A stretch of DNA of 64,000 nucleotides from Bostrychus sinensis (taxonomy: Eukaryota > Chordata > Actinopteri > Gobiiformes > Eleotridae): NCBI GenBank assembly GCA_020698575.1, contig CM036243.1, positions 39,527,201 to 39,591,200 on the forward strand, read 5' to 3'. Under the pieces are notes generated by a model. That model saw only the letters and a program-made list of their open reading frames with translations, was not told the DNA's origin and did no database searches. Each line of letters starts with the position of its first letter. Position 1 is the stretch's first letter. Positions 34,529-45,714 of this stretch are shown one piece after another. The position numbers and the translations under genes were made by a program.

Positions 34529-36560
34529 ACAAGTGGAAACAGGATAAAACCAACGAATCTTTTGACATCGTAAAAGAGAAGTGGCTGTATCAGAGAACAG
34601 TTAAATCTGAAAAAAACAAACACCTGTCTCAGATTATTGTTTCGAATGCTCAAAATCCTTGTGTTCTTTTTACAACAGTCAATTCTGTCTTAAATGTTCC
34701 TGCGCAGACAACCTGTTTAGAAGCTTCAGTGGATGTTTGTGAGGGCTTTTTGTGCTTTTTCACAAATAAAGTGGAAAGAACTAGGGCTCTAATTAGTCCC
34801 TGTTTGTACGACCCCTCTGTCAAAACCTTCTATTCAGTTTGTTTTGACCATTTTGAGCCTGTGACGCTTTCTCTTTTGGAAAAAAATCATTGCACAGTTA
34901 AAACCTTCAGGCTCACCAAATGACCCACGTCCACCTCACTTTTTTAAAGAGGTCTTCTCCTCCTTGGCTTCGTCAGTCCTTGCTTTATTAAATAGTAGCT
35001 TATTGAACGGTGTTGTGCCTCTCTGTTTTAAAAATGCTGTCATTCAGCAGTTGCTCAAAAAGTCCAATCTTGATACATTTGAGCATGCAAACTTCCGTCC
35101 AATTTCTAAATTGCCTTTTATCTCAAAAATTTTATAATTTTTTATCATTTTTACTTAAAGAGTTTCTTGATGAAAACAATGTCTTAGGGATTTTTCAGTC
35201 AGGGTTTAAAACTTTTCACAGGACTGAGACTGCATTGCTCTGTGTTTTCAACGACATTCTTATAGCTACGGACACTGGCCATTGTGTCATTCTGTTATTA
35301 TTAGATCTGACGGCAGCGTTTGACACAGTGGACCACCAAATTCTTCTGACTCGTCTTGAACAGTGTGTTGGGGTCCAAGGTCTAGCTCTGGAGTGGTTTC
35401 GGTCGTACTTGTCTGACAGAAGTTTTTGTGTTCAGATTGGTGATGCAAAGTCTTCCTCAGCAAATCTGACATGTGGAGTTCCCCAGGGGTCTATTCTTGG
35501 CCCACTTCTGTTTTCACTGTATTTACTACCTCTTGGGTCAATTTTTAAGAAGCATGGAATTTTGTTTCATCTGTATGCTGATGATTGTCAGATCTTTTTG
35601 CCTCTGATAATGTATTCTGTATTAAGGCATTGTTTGAGTGTCTGGAAGATGTCAAAGCATGGATGTCACTTAACTTTTTACATTTCAATGGCAAAAAAAC
35701 AGAGGTTATGTTATTTGGCTTTCCTGACAATCGTTCAGTTGATTTAGGTCCTTTAATAGAGTTTGTGAAACCCACAATCACAAACCTTGGAATAAAAATG
35801 GACAGTGACTTTAATCTTGATTCCCAAACAAGAGATGTGGTGAAATCTAGGTTTTTTCACCTACGGCAGTTGGCCAAGATCAAGCCAATTGTATCTAAAC
35901 ACAACTTTGAAGTGCTGATCCATGCTTTTATTACGACTCGCCTAGATTTTTGTAATGCGTTGTATGCTGGAGTCAGTCAGGCCTCTCTTGGGCGTCTGCA
36001 GTTTGTCCAAAATGCAGCGGCATGGCTCTTAACTGGCAGCCGTAAGCATGACCACATCTCTCCCGTTCTGGCATCTTTGCACTGGCTGCCAGTGCGGTTC
36101 CGAGTTGATTTTAAAATTCTATTATTTGTCTTTAAATGCTTAAATGGTCTTGCACCAAAATACTTGTCTGACCTGATCCAGCCATACACGCCCTCTCGTG
36201 CTCTCAGGACAGCTGATCAGCTGATCCTGTCAGTCCCAAAAACTAAAAGGAAACAGAGAGGAGACCGGGCCTTCTCTGTGGCCGGACCTCGCCTCTGGAA
36301 TAGTTTACCTTTGTATGAAAGACAGGCTGATTCACTAAATACTTTTAAGTCTCATTTAAAAACATACTTTTTCTATTTGGCTTTTAACCAAGTGTGAGTT
36401 GTTGTCTTGTTGATTATATTTTGTTTGTTTGACTGTTTTTTCTCTAGTTTTAAATTCTTTTTCACTGTTTTATTGTAATTTGTTGAGTATAGAACTTTGG
36501 TCAACCTTGTTGTTTTTAAAGTGCTTTATAAATAAATTTGGATTGGATTGGATTGGTCTG
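34529..36560 (+). mobile_element. L2-clade LINE, a second family, 5'-truncated
   Basis: Plus-strand reverse transcriptase in two main frames, 35010-35747 and 35585-36397. Motifs: FQSGFKTFHRTETALL, LLLDLTAAFDTVDHQILL, CGVPQGSILGPLLF, LYADDCQIF, then FHLRQLAKIKPIV and HISPVLASLHWLPVRFR. The frame changes near 35590. The 3' end is AATAAATTTGGATTGGATTGG, a typical L2 tail, and the CTGGT minisatellite follows directly. The start is vague; recognisable coding begins near 34730 (FFTNKVERTRALISP). Confidence 0.8.
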
Positions 36561-36941
36561 GTCCTGGTGGGATCTTGGTCCTGGTCCTGGCCTGGTCCAG
36601 GTCCTTTTTCTGGTCTGGTCCTGGTCCTGGTTCTGGTTTTGGTTCAGGTCCTGGTCCTGGCCTGGTCTTGGTCCTGGTCTGGTCCTAACCTGTTCCTGGT
36701 CCAGGTCTGGGCCTGGTCTGGTACTGGTCAGGTTCTGCTTTGGTCTTTTTACTGACCTGCTCCTGGTCTGGTCCTGGAATGAGGCCTCCTCTGCTGGGGA
36801 GACGTTCAGCTCTGAATGCTCCTCTGAGTACCAGACCAGTGGCTCCTTTAACCCATCGAGTCCACATACTAACACCCAGGAATGAGGTCTCGTGTGCTGG
36901 GGAGACTTTCAGCCCTAAATGTCTCTCTGAGTACCACACCA
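36545..36941. repeat. Short CTGGT minisatellite with two AATGAG modules
   Basis: CTGGTC/CTGGTT units to about 36777, then a module at 36778-36840 and another at 36881-36941. The gap between modules and the following AAATAAATCAAATATTAG segment also recur at the arm edge near 28490. Confidence 0.9.
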
Positions 36942-37049
36942 TAAATAAATCAATCAAATAATAAATAAATCAAATATTAGTTTTACTGATATCAATGGTA
37001 CAGTTGATTTATTAACAATTAAAAATGTTTTACATAATGGTCAAGTGTT

Positions 37050-38660
37050 TTTTGTTTACATTTTGTGTATTGATTTTAAAACTGCATCACCGTTTGTCCA
37101 ATCAGACAAGAGACCATTGTTTTTATTTAGACTGCAGTACTGTTTATAACCAGTATGAGTGCATGTGGTTACAGTACCTTTAACTTGTAATGGCAATAGG
37201 AATTTATTTATTTTTTTATTAGACATAAATTTATCTTTTATCTTATTTTATTTTTTGCATATGTGAAATAAACAATCCAAAACAATTGGAGACAAAATAC
37301 ATTTTATTTATAAAATATTGTATATCACTTACATTCATGGACAGTGGATTGCTATGAATAAGGTTATAGACATACTCACAAAAGACTTCATACAGAGTTT
37401 TATGTTATTAATCAATAAATGTATAAATAAAACTGATAACCTTTGCTCTTTTTCATTAGTATTAATTATATTTTCCACAAAAGAAATCCCATGTGATGAT
37501 AAAAGTGCTTTTGTGTGCACTAATTGTTCCCATCCACTAATACTGGGTTTGGTATCTTTGACTCCACAATGGGCGGTGAATACACAGGGGGAGCCTTTTC
37601 TATTGGTGAAAAACAGCTTTTCATTTCAGAAGTGTAATGCAATATCTATTACCTCTGGAAAATTCAATTTGCATTCATAGCCGAGAGTGAACAACATAAG
37701 CAGTGTGTACAATGAAGAGCTACAATTACTACCATGCATTTTGTATTAAGTATAGATGTTTAAATTGCTAAATAAACATTTACAGTAGATATACACATAA
37801 ATCTTTTTTTGTATACTGAGGGCTGAGAACCAAAGGCTGTAAGTAACATTTACAAGAGAAGAAAAAATGGCACAGTACTGACTTTTTTCCAAATTAAATT
37901 CATAAATGCTAAATATTCAAACACACAGATCACAGACCACCACCTCAGGAAATATTTGGCTTTCCAAGTATTATCTTTAATAAAGTAAAGAAGTAATACT
38001 ACATAAGGACATGACATGGACTAAACCAGGACTAAACCAAATCTAAGCAAGGACTAAATCAGGACTAAACAAGGACTTAAACCAGAACTAATCCAGGTCT
38101 AAGCCAGGACTAAACAAGTTCTAAGCCAGCACATAACCAGGACTAAATCAGGACAAATCTAGAACTAAACCAGGACTAAACTGGGCCTGAACAAAGACTA
38201 AGCAGTGGTCTTCACATTAAATTTTTGAGAGCAGAATTTATTTGTCAGAACAGGTCTGAAACAGCAAAAGACTCCCGAGTATCACCAGCGGAACCCATAC
38301 CACAGCTTGAGAACCACTGACTTATTTTGCCTTTTTGGGCTCCAGCCATTTGTCTTTTTCTAAATGAAATAACAGTATAGCATTTATATCCATTTATCAC
38401 ACTGTCTGAATCCTATGTTGAGAGATAGCCAGTTGTTTTTATTGTGATCTTTTGGCAGTAAAAACAAGAGCATTCATTTGATTTGTAAGTCTTGTAAATC
38501 TCAGAAAACCCAGAATGTCACTTGTGCCCTTTTGGTTCTCAGCCCTCTGCCTCAGTGTTTACAGATGTCATATTAAATGTGTAAAGTGCTATTTCAAATT
38601 CATTGCACATGGGTTATCAGTAACATGCTTTTTCATATATTACCACTGCACTTGAAGTCA
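37050..38660. repeat. Duplicated 3' flank of TAAR copy 2
   Basis: 37050-38325 matches 16012-17270 (copy 1) in the same orientation; 38330-38660 matches 63319-63660 (copy 3) inverted. It includes an expanded TAAACCAGGAC array at about 38020-38200. Copy 1 lacks most of the 38330-38640 segment, so copies 2 and 3 are closer to each other here. Confidence 0.85.
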
Positions 38661-39701
38661 TCATAGTACATTTGCATCTCGTGACCCACTTTGCAAAATC
38701 CTAAACGTCATTATCTGCTTCACAGATCTCCTAAACCAGGGATACAGGAGCGCATAGAGTAACGGGTTAAAACACGAGTTCAGAAAGATCAAACTATACA
38801 CGAAGGACAATAAATATGTGTGTACATTTTCCCCCAGATAGATCACCACATAGTTTGGTGCGTAGCAGAGGAGATAGAGAAACACAACAAAGCCCAGATT
38901 CCGCGCCGCTTTCAGCTCAGATTTCCTGGAGTTCACCGCCAGCTGCTGTGCGGTGGCTGCAACATGAGAACGCATGGCACGGGCCTGCGACACTGCCACA
39001 AAGAAAACTCGCAAGTACAGTATAATTATGAGCACAAAGGGCCCACAGAAGTTCAATGCCACGTCAAACCAAAATTCAACATAGCTCAACACTATTAAGC
39101 ATTCCCCTTCACACCTCTTATACTGCCCTGGCTTAACGAGATTGTAACGGTAAAACCCTAAACAGAACAGGACAGAGCCGATCCAGGAGGCGATCAGGGC
39201 CATGCTAACGGATCTCCTGCACATCACGGTGGGGTAGCGCATGGGGTTGCAAATGGCTACGTAGCGGTCTATTGAGATAAGGATCATGCCTCCGAGCGAT
39301 ACATAAAGCAGCATGCTGGTAAAGATATTGTACACGGGGCACAGAATGTCACTAACTCGCCAGCAAATGAATTGGTTGGAACCTTCGAATGGGAGCACCA
39401 CGCAGCACACCAGGAAGTCTGAGACGGCCAGGTTGAGGAGGATGAAGTTAGTAGAGGAGTGCAGCTGCCTGAGAAAAAGAAACAAAATGAGTATATGCAT
39501 TACAATAAACCTGATGTCAGCGCTTGTGACTTGCCTGAAATGCGAGATAGCGATGATGACCATAAGGTTGAGGATGCCGGTGCAGATGGTGAAAATGTAA
39601 AGCACGCTAAGATAGATGTAGAAGTTCTGATCAGGGATCAACATGCTGCAGGACCGATTGCCCAGTTCTGGGTAGCACTGGTACCACTGCTCACTGCTCA
39701 T
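38661..39701 (-). CDS. Trace amine-associated receptor, non-classical type (copy 2)
   Basis: An intact 346-codon frame closely related to copy 1, with the same 66-nt in-frame GC-AG intron (39469-39534), giving 324 residues if spliced. It shares the N15-R-S site, DRY, the NSCFNPLLYALLYPWFRR signature and an identical C-terminal tail (RILQSGSRDANVL). Position 3.32 is Thr; Asp at 5.42 is kept (WFDVALNFCGPF). Differences from copy 1 cluster around TM2-TM3 (FEGSNQFICWRVSDILCPV), extracellular loop 2/TM5 and TM6-TM7 (APNYVVIYLGENVHTYLL), where ligand-contacting residues lie. This suggests a different ligand range, by inference. Confidence 0.92.
   Translation of the reverse strand: MSSEQWYQCYPELGNRSCSMLIPDQNFYIYLSVLYIFTICTGILNLMVIIAISHFRQVTSADIRFIVMHILILFLFLRQLHSSTNFILLNLAVSDFLVCCVVLPFEGSNQFICWRVSDILCPVYNIFTSMLLYVSLGGMILISIDRYVAICNPMRYPTVMCRRSVSMALIASWIGSVLFCLGFYRYNLVKPGQYKRCEGECLIVLSYVEFWFDVALNFCGPFVLIIILYLRVFFVAVSQARAMRSHVAATAQQLAVNSRKSELKAARNLGFVVFLYLLCYAPNYVVIYLGENVHTYLLSFVYSLIFLNSCFNPLLYALLYPWFRRSVKQIMTFRILQSGSRDANVL
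39469..39534 (-). other. 66-nt GC-AG intron inside TAAR copy 2
   Basis: Same donor (CAG|GCAAGT), acceptor (CTCAG|GCAG), length and open frame as in copy 1, with only a few substitutions. Confidence 0.8.
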
Positions 39702-41084
39702 GTTGGAGGAAGGAGACGGGTGGGGGAAGAAATGACTTCATCCAGACGCTTTTTCTCTCATCTCCCTCCACCTCCGCCTGCTCCCAGATGGACACTGGAC
39801 CTCCCAAGGCACTTGCATCATGAGCCAAAACAACTCCACAACTTAACTTTGGATAGCAGTGATCAAATCAATGACTCAGCACACTTAACTAACTTTGCTG
39901 AAGTTTACCGAGTAATAAATCTTGCTTTTTCTATTTTTAGTTCCTAAACCAAAAAGAGTGCATCCATTTTTAAAAACAAATCCATGCCTGATTCTTTGAA
40001 GGCCTCAGAAAGCACCTGCTGCTCAATATCTGTAGTACTCTGCATTTTGTGTGGTCAGAATTTACTTCAGCTCTCATGCCAAACATTACTTATCCAAATA
40101 CTGAATTACAAAACTTGAATGTGTTTGTTAGTTTCTGAAATTCTATCTTGTTTTACATTAAAGCCTGAGCACTGAGTGAACCACAACAAAGACTGGAATC
40201 ATATACAACTGGAAATCTCTTTTGCTATTTTATTCTGCATATTTTATATTTTATTCTGCATATAGTATCCTTGGCCCAAGCACATGCCTTCACCATGCGT
40301 CTCCCAGAGGTTTAACCTGCAGAGCTGCATATCACTGCCAGGATCATGGTTGTGTTGATGAGTTCATGAACAGCACATTTAAAGATTATGCAAAATTTAC
40401 TTTTTTCTGCTCTCATTCATTTATCCAAAAAACAGTGTACAGACATTTTTCATTTTGTAGCAAAATGGCATAATACAAAATGTTTAAGGTAATAAAAAGC
40501 TTTTTTTTCTATGGTTCTGTTCAAAATGGTGTAACAGCTCTGCACTCTGCTGCCCTCTGCTGGTTTCTTCATCTGTTTCTTTATGGCAACAGAAAACCTA
40601 TTGAAAAAAACTTTCTTTAAGTCAAATGACGTTTTTAAAGGTTGTTCTAGAGGTGACCACGATTAGCTTAAAAATATAAATAAAAGCATAAAATAACCTC
40701 TTTAAAGACAGAGCAGGTTAATACATTCTGTCTCTGTACATTGTGGAGCAAGTCTAAAAATAAAATACGTGTGAGTATGTGAACATGTACATGTTACGGA
40801 GCAGCTGCTTATGCTCAGTTGAACAATAGTATAATTATTCTGTTGCTATTTTGTGCAGTTAAAAACTAGATTTTTATTATTTGTGTGAATAATGCCAGAT
40901 GGGCAGGTGTCTATCAGCGCTCATAAAGGTGAGCTGTTACAGAGTATCAGGGCCGTGCAGAGAGCTACTGGGGGCAGGGGCTCAAGCTTCAGAAAGGGCA
41001 CACAGATAAAAACTTGTTTCCCAACATATCATGCAGGCAATAACACACAACAATTAGTTCATCTCCAAACTAAATAGTTTGTAA
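39702..41084. repeat. Duplicated 5' flank of TAAR copy 2
   Basis: Matches 18372-19575 in the same direction and 60820-62276 in reverse. It contains the conserved TGACTCAGCA near 39872-39881. It ends at GTAAG, after which the L2 5' end begins. Confidence 0.85.
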
Positions 41085-44000
41085 GGCCACCAGGCGAGCA
41101 CCTGGTGACTGGGCCCAGCCCGAAAAGGCTGCGTGGAAACACCTTCCTGTAGGCCCACCACCTGCAGGAAGGACCGTAAGGGGCTGGTGCTGAGTGATCT
41201 GGGTGGCAGTCGAAGGTGGGTGCCTCAGCAATGTAGGCTACTCCAATCTGCTAACCCGGGCGCTGAGTAAAACTTGTTCCAATCCGCGTGCAGTGTGTTT
41301 GGGCCGTGGTGCTGCTGTCAGGCTTTCAGCTGATTCACCTCGAGATTCCTCTATGTTTTGAGTTCACTGCCTGCAGGATCCGCGAGGGTCCATGCCCAAA
41401 TTCCCAGCGCTATCCAGGTCCAGGTCTGGTCCTGGACCTCAACTGGTGCTGTACTAAATTTGAGAGTATACTTTATATTTTTTTGCAAAAAGTTATGAAA
41501 TTAGTTTCATTGTTAGTTTTTTTTTTTTTTTTTTTTTTCTGTGACTGCTGACATCACTCTCCAGTGAGTGCATTCCAGTGTTGTTGGTAGCGTACATCAC
41601 TGCTTGCTCTGTGAGAAATCAAGTATCGTATTTAAACACTTCGTGTCCAAGCCACTTTCAGCTCGCGACTCAGTAATTGTTTGTTATTAACTTCTGTTAG
41701 CCTTTAGCTGATCGTAGCTCAGCATAGCATTAGCATGGCGTCTACATCCTCTGCTTTCACCCCTCTGTTCTGCTCAGTGTGCCTTATGTTCAGAGAGAAT
41801 CCTGCCTCTTTTAGTGATGATAGCAGTAGATGTGTGAAGTGTAGTTTGTTTGTAGTTTTGGAGGCCAGGTTAGAGCAGTTAGAAGCGCAGTTATGCACAG
41901 TGGAGGTTGAGGCTAAGCCAGCTAGCTAGGTAGCTACAGGGACCGCGGACCGCGCTAGCAGTAGCAGGAGTGCTAGCCAGACTAGCCCCCCAGCGCCTCC
42001 CCAGCAGCCGGGGGAAAAGCAGGACAGCTTTGTAACAGTAAGAAGGAAGCATAGCGCTAAACAGCTAACACTTAGACCACCCAAAGCTTCTCGCCTGGAA
42101 TAGGTTTTCTCCCCTCAGCAACACACCGCTGAACCATCGACTCTGGTGATTGGGAGCTCGATAGTTAGAGACGTGAAGCTGCCAGCGGCTACGGTTAGGT
42201 GTTTTCCGGGGGCCAGAGTGGGTGAGATCTAAGGAAACCTTAGGCTTTTAGCCCAGAGTAGGACCAGGTTCTGTCGAATCGTGATTCACGTTGGCGGTAA
42301 CGACGCCCGGCGGAGACAATCAGAGGTGCTTAAATTGAAGGGTTGGTGTGCAAATTTGCTAAGTCGATGTCGGACACCGTAATATTCTCTGGTCCCCTGC
42401 CGAATTTGACCAATGATGAAATGTGCAGCCGCTCTTCATCATTCAATCGCTGGTTATCTAGATGGTGCCCAGAAAATGGCATAGGCTTTATTGATATTTG
42501 GCGAGCGTTTTGGGGAAAGCCCGGTCTCTTACAGAGAGACGGCATTCATCCCACGTTGGATGAAGCCGCACTGCTGTTTAGAAATATGGCTGATAGCATT
42601 TGTCGTTCAACCTGACGAGCCAGAGGTGGGACCCATGCACAGAGCAGTAGTTTAAAACACTTCTCTGAGCTTCCTTACGAGCTGGGAAAAACCCAGTATA
42701 AAGGTATTTTAGCAAAGCAAATACAGACTGTGTCTGTCACCCGTGAGTGAGAGCCACAAATTTAATAAAAATAACTTGTGGCCCTATTAATAATATTAAT
42801 AATAAACAAAACAATGACATAATTAAATGTGGATTACTAAACATTAGGTAAATTTCCCCTATTTCCCTGTTAGTTAATGAATGAATTAATGATAATAAAC
42901 TTAACCTACTGGCCTTAACAGAAACCTGGCTACAACAGGATGATTATGTGACACTTAATGAAGCTACTCCCCAAGTCATGTAAACTTTCAGACAGCGAGG
43001 AGCACAGGCGGAGGCTGGAGGAGTGGCAGTAATATCACAGTCTAGTTTACTTCTTAGCCCCAAATCTAAACACACATATAATTCCTTTGAAAGCCTCATA
43101 CTAACTATAAATCACCCAAACTGTAAGAAACAAAAACCAGTTATGTTTATAATCATCTACCGGCTCCTGGTCCCTATTCCAAATTTTTAATTTCGTTCTC
43201 TGACTTTCTATCCAGTATAGTGTTAGACTCAGATAAGATTGTAATAGTAGGGGACTTTAATATTCATGTTGACGACAGCAGCAACTGTCTAGGAAAAACA
43301 TTTGCAGCTTTATTAGACAGCGTAAGTTTCACTCAAAATGTAAATGAACCCACTCAAAGAAAGAAACTTAGCGCCTGTGTGAGAGACATAAAGACCTGGA
43401 TGACAATTAATTATCTCCTCCTAAACCCAGAAAAAACAGAGGTCATTATACTAGGCCCCAAAAAGCTGAGAGATGCTCTGTCTGACCAGAGTCTCCCTGG
43501 ACGGTGTCAGTGTAGCCTCAAGTTCTACTGTGACAAACTTAGGAGTTTTATTTGACCAAGATTTATCATTTAAGGCTCATATAAACCAAGCCTGTAAAAC
43601 AGCATTCTTTCACTTACGTAACATAGCCAAAATCAGAAATATTTTATCTAAAAGTGACACTGAAAAACTTGTCCATGCGTTTGTTACATCTAGGTTAGAT
43701 TACTGTAACTCTCTGCTGGCAGCGTGCCCTAAAAACTCATTAAAATGTTTTCATCTTGTTCAAAACGCAGCAGCAAGATTATTAACAGGAACTAACAGGA
43801 GAGAACATATTACTCCTGTGCTAGCTTCACTTCACTGGCTTCCAGTTGAATTCAGAATTAGGTTTAAAATCCTTCTCCTGACTTACAAGGCTCCATCCTA
43901 CATTAATGATGTTATAGAGCCATACCAACCAAGCAGAGTACTACAGAGTATTGCAGAGTACTACAGAGTACTACAGAATACTACAGAACACTGCGCTCAC

Positions 44001-44345
44001 AAAATGCAGGGCTATTAGTGGTTCCCAGGGTTTCTAAAAGTACAGTTGGAGGTAGAGCCTTTAGTTACCAAGCTCCTGTTTGATGGAATCAGCGTCCAGC
44101 TCATGTTAGAGGCAGACACAGTCTCTACATTTAAGGTTAGGCTTAAAACGTTCCTCTGTGAGAAAGTTTATGGTCAGGCCAGGAACAGGGTTAACTCCAC
44201 AGCTGAAGCTAAGCTGCTCTAGGAGCTAGAAGCTGGGGAAGTATGGTGCACTGACCTCTGACCTCTGGTTTCATCTGCTGCTCCTCTTCTATCACTGTCA
44301 TTAATATAAGTAATATATATATAATTGTGTATAAACCTGCTGTTC
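41085..44345 (+). mobile_element. L2-clade LINE, copy C, internally deleted
   Basis: Starts at GGCCACCAGGCGAGC. ORF1 begins at 41735: a CSVC...CVKC zinc-knuckle-like pair, a coiled-coil LEARLEQLEAQL, then an SGNH-esterase domain in broken frames (GSSIVRDV at about 42153, HVGGND near 42290, RDGIHPTLDEAALL near 42537). The endonuclease ends with VGDFNIHVDDSS at 43246-43281, then the sequence jumps at about 43362 from NVNEPT directly to KLSACVRD late in the reverse transcriptase, a deletion of much of the catalytic core. The C-terminus (43473-44018) follows. Confidence 0.85.
43930..43995 (+). repeat. Local AGAGTACTAC expansion in L2 copy C
   Basis: About five imperfect 10-bp units of AGAGTACTAC where the other L2 copy (48905) has a single GCAGAGTACTGC. 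Confidence 0.85.
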
Positions 44346-45700
44346 CATTGTTATCAGTAAAACTAATATTTGATTTAAACATATTTTTCTTTTTTTTTTA
44401 AATATAAAAAATATATTCTGCTCATAGCTCCTTTAAAGTTTCTGTTTGACTCTGATGCTCTGGCTCCAAACCAAACTAAGTTAACTGTGTGTTATTACTT
44501 TTATCCCCAAACAAACTGTAATCCTGTACAAAGTTGCGTCATGTTTCCAAAGTTGTAGTGCCCAGGTGGGTGACCCAGTGTTGACATCAGGCTGAAGTTT
44601 GTCAAAGTCATTCACTGTTGATGTTTTCCTCTCTGTTGTTAGTGTGAAGCTTTGGCAGTTGTTGCATCAGGTGTCTCTTGTTACTGTTCACACTGGGATC
44701 ACAGCTTCTGGTTACCGTGACGACCGCGAGGCCCCCCGGTGCTGCGGCTACAACAACAATCTACGCACGCTGCAGTCATTAGCTTCCATTAATGGGACGC
44801 ACGCTGCCGCTCCGTCATGGGACAAATTACAGGTGTGAACAGTGCGAAGGCTTAATGACAAACACTGTGACCTGAAGCACACTTTTACTTTTCACTCACT
44901 TTACCAACTTCAAAACACCAAAACTTTAAACCATAGCAACTTTAGCAACAACTGATAGAGAGTCCCAACCTGTGGACCTGTTTACCTAAAACTAGATGAC
45001 AGTGATAAACGATTTTCAACATTATTTTAAAAGTAAAACCATGACACAAAAAGTTGTTATGTATGGACAAACAAATAATTGTGATGGTAATGGGAATATT
45101 CATCATTTATAAAATTATTTATAACAGATGCAAACATGGTGGGGTGAAATAAAAGTGATATAGAGCGGCTACATTATGCTTAAACCATTTTTGGACAAAC
45201 TTCTTTACAAACTTTAAAACATTATCTGACCACAACAGAAAGTTTAATAAGTACTCTACAGATGCCATAAAGAAACAGTTATGCTCTTTTGAACAGAACC
45301 ATAGAAAAAAAAGCTTTTTACTTCCCTAAACTTTTTGTATGATGCCCTTTTGAAAAAGCTGTGAGGAATCAGTGGAAACCAGTGAAAATTTTGACAACAA
45401 ATTTTTATTTAGTTTTAGTCAAGATTTAGTCATGTAATTGTTTTTAGTTTTAGTCTAGTTTTATCGACTAAATCTCATACAATTTTAGTCGACTAAATCT
45501 AAAATAGATTTAGTTAAACCCAAATATGTATTTGTCTTTTATTTAATGTTACGACCCTGGCTCTAGGGGGCGCAACCGAGGAGGACACAGCAGACAAAAA
45601 ATAAGGTTTAACAAAATAATCTTTATTTAACCAATTAAACTGAATTAAATATGATCAAACTAAACTGGAACAAATTAAGTTTACTATGAACTAAGGATTA
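44346..45700. other. Unique part of the right arm, no supported gene
   Basis: Inverted counterpart of 27251-28550. It contains the frame 44599-44838 shared with the left arm and a GC-rich core, but no recognisable product. Confidence 0.5.
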
Positions 45701-45714
45701 AAGTGCCATGTTAT

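Noticed and set aside
16375..37680. Open frame shared by both TAAR 3' flanks (16375-16653 and 37318-37680)
   Set aside because: Shared through segmental duplication; the substitutions show no sign of coding constraint and there is no family match.
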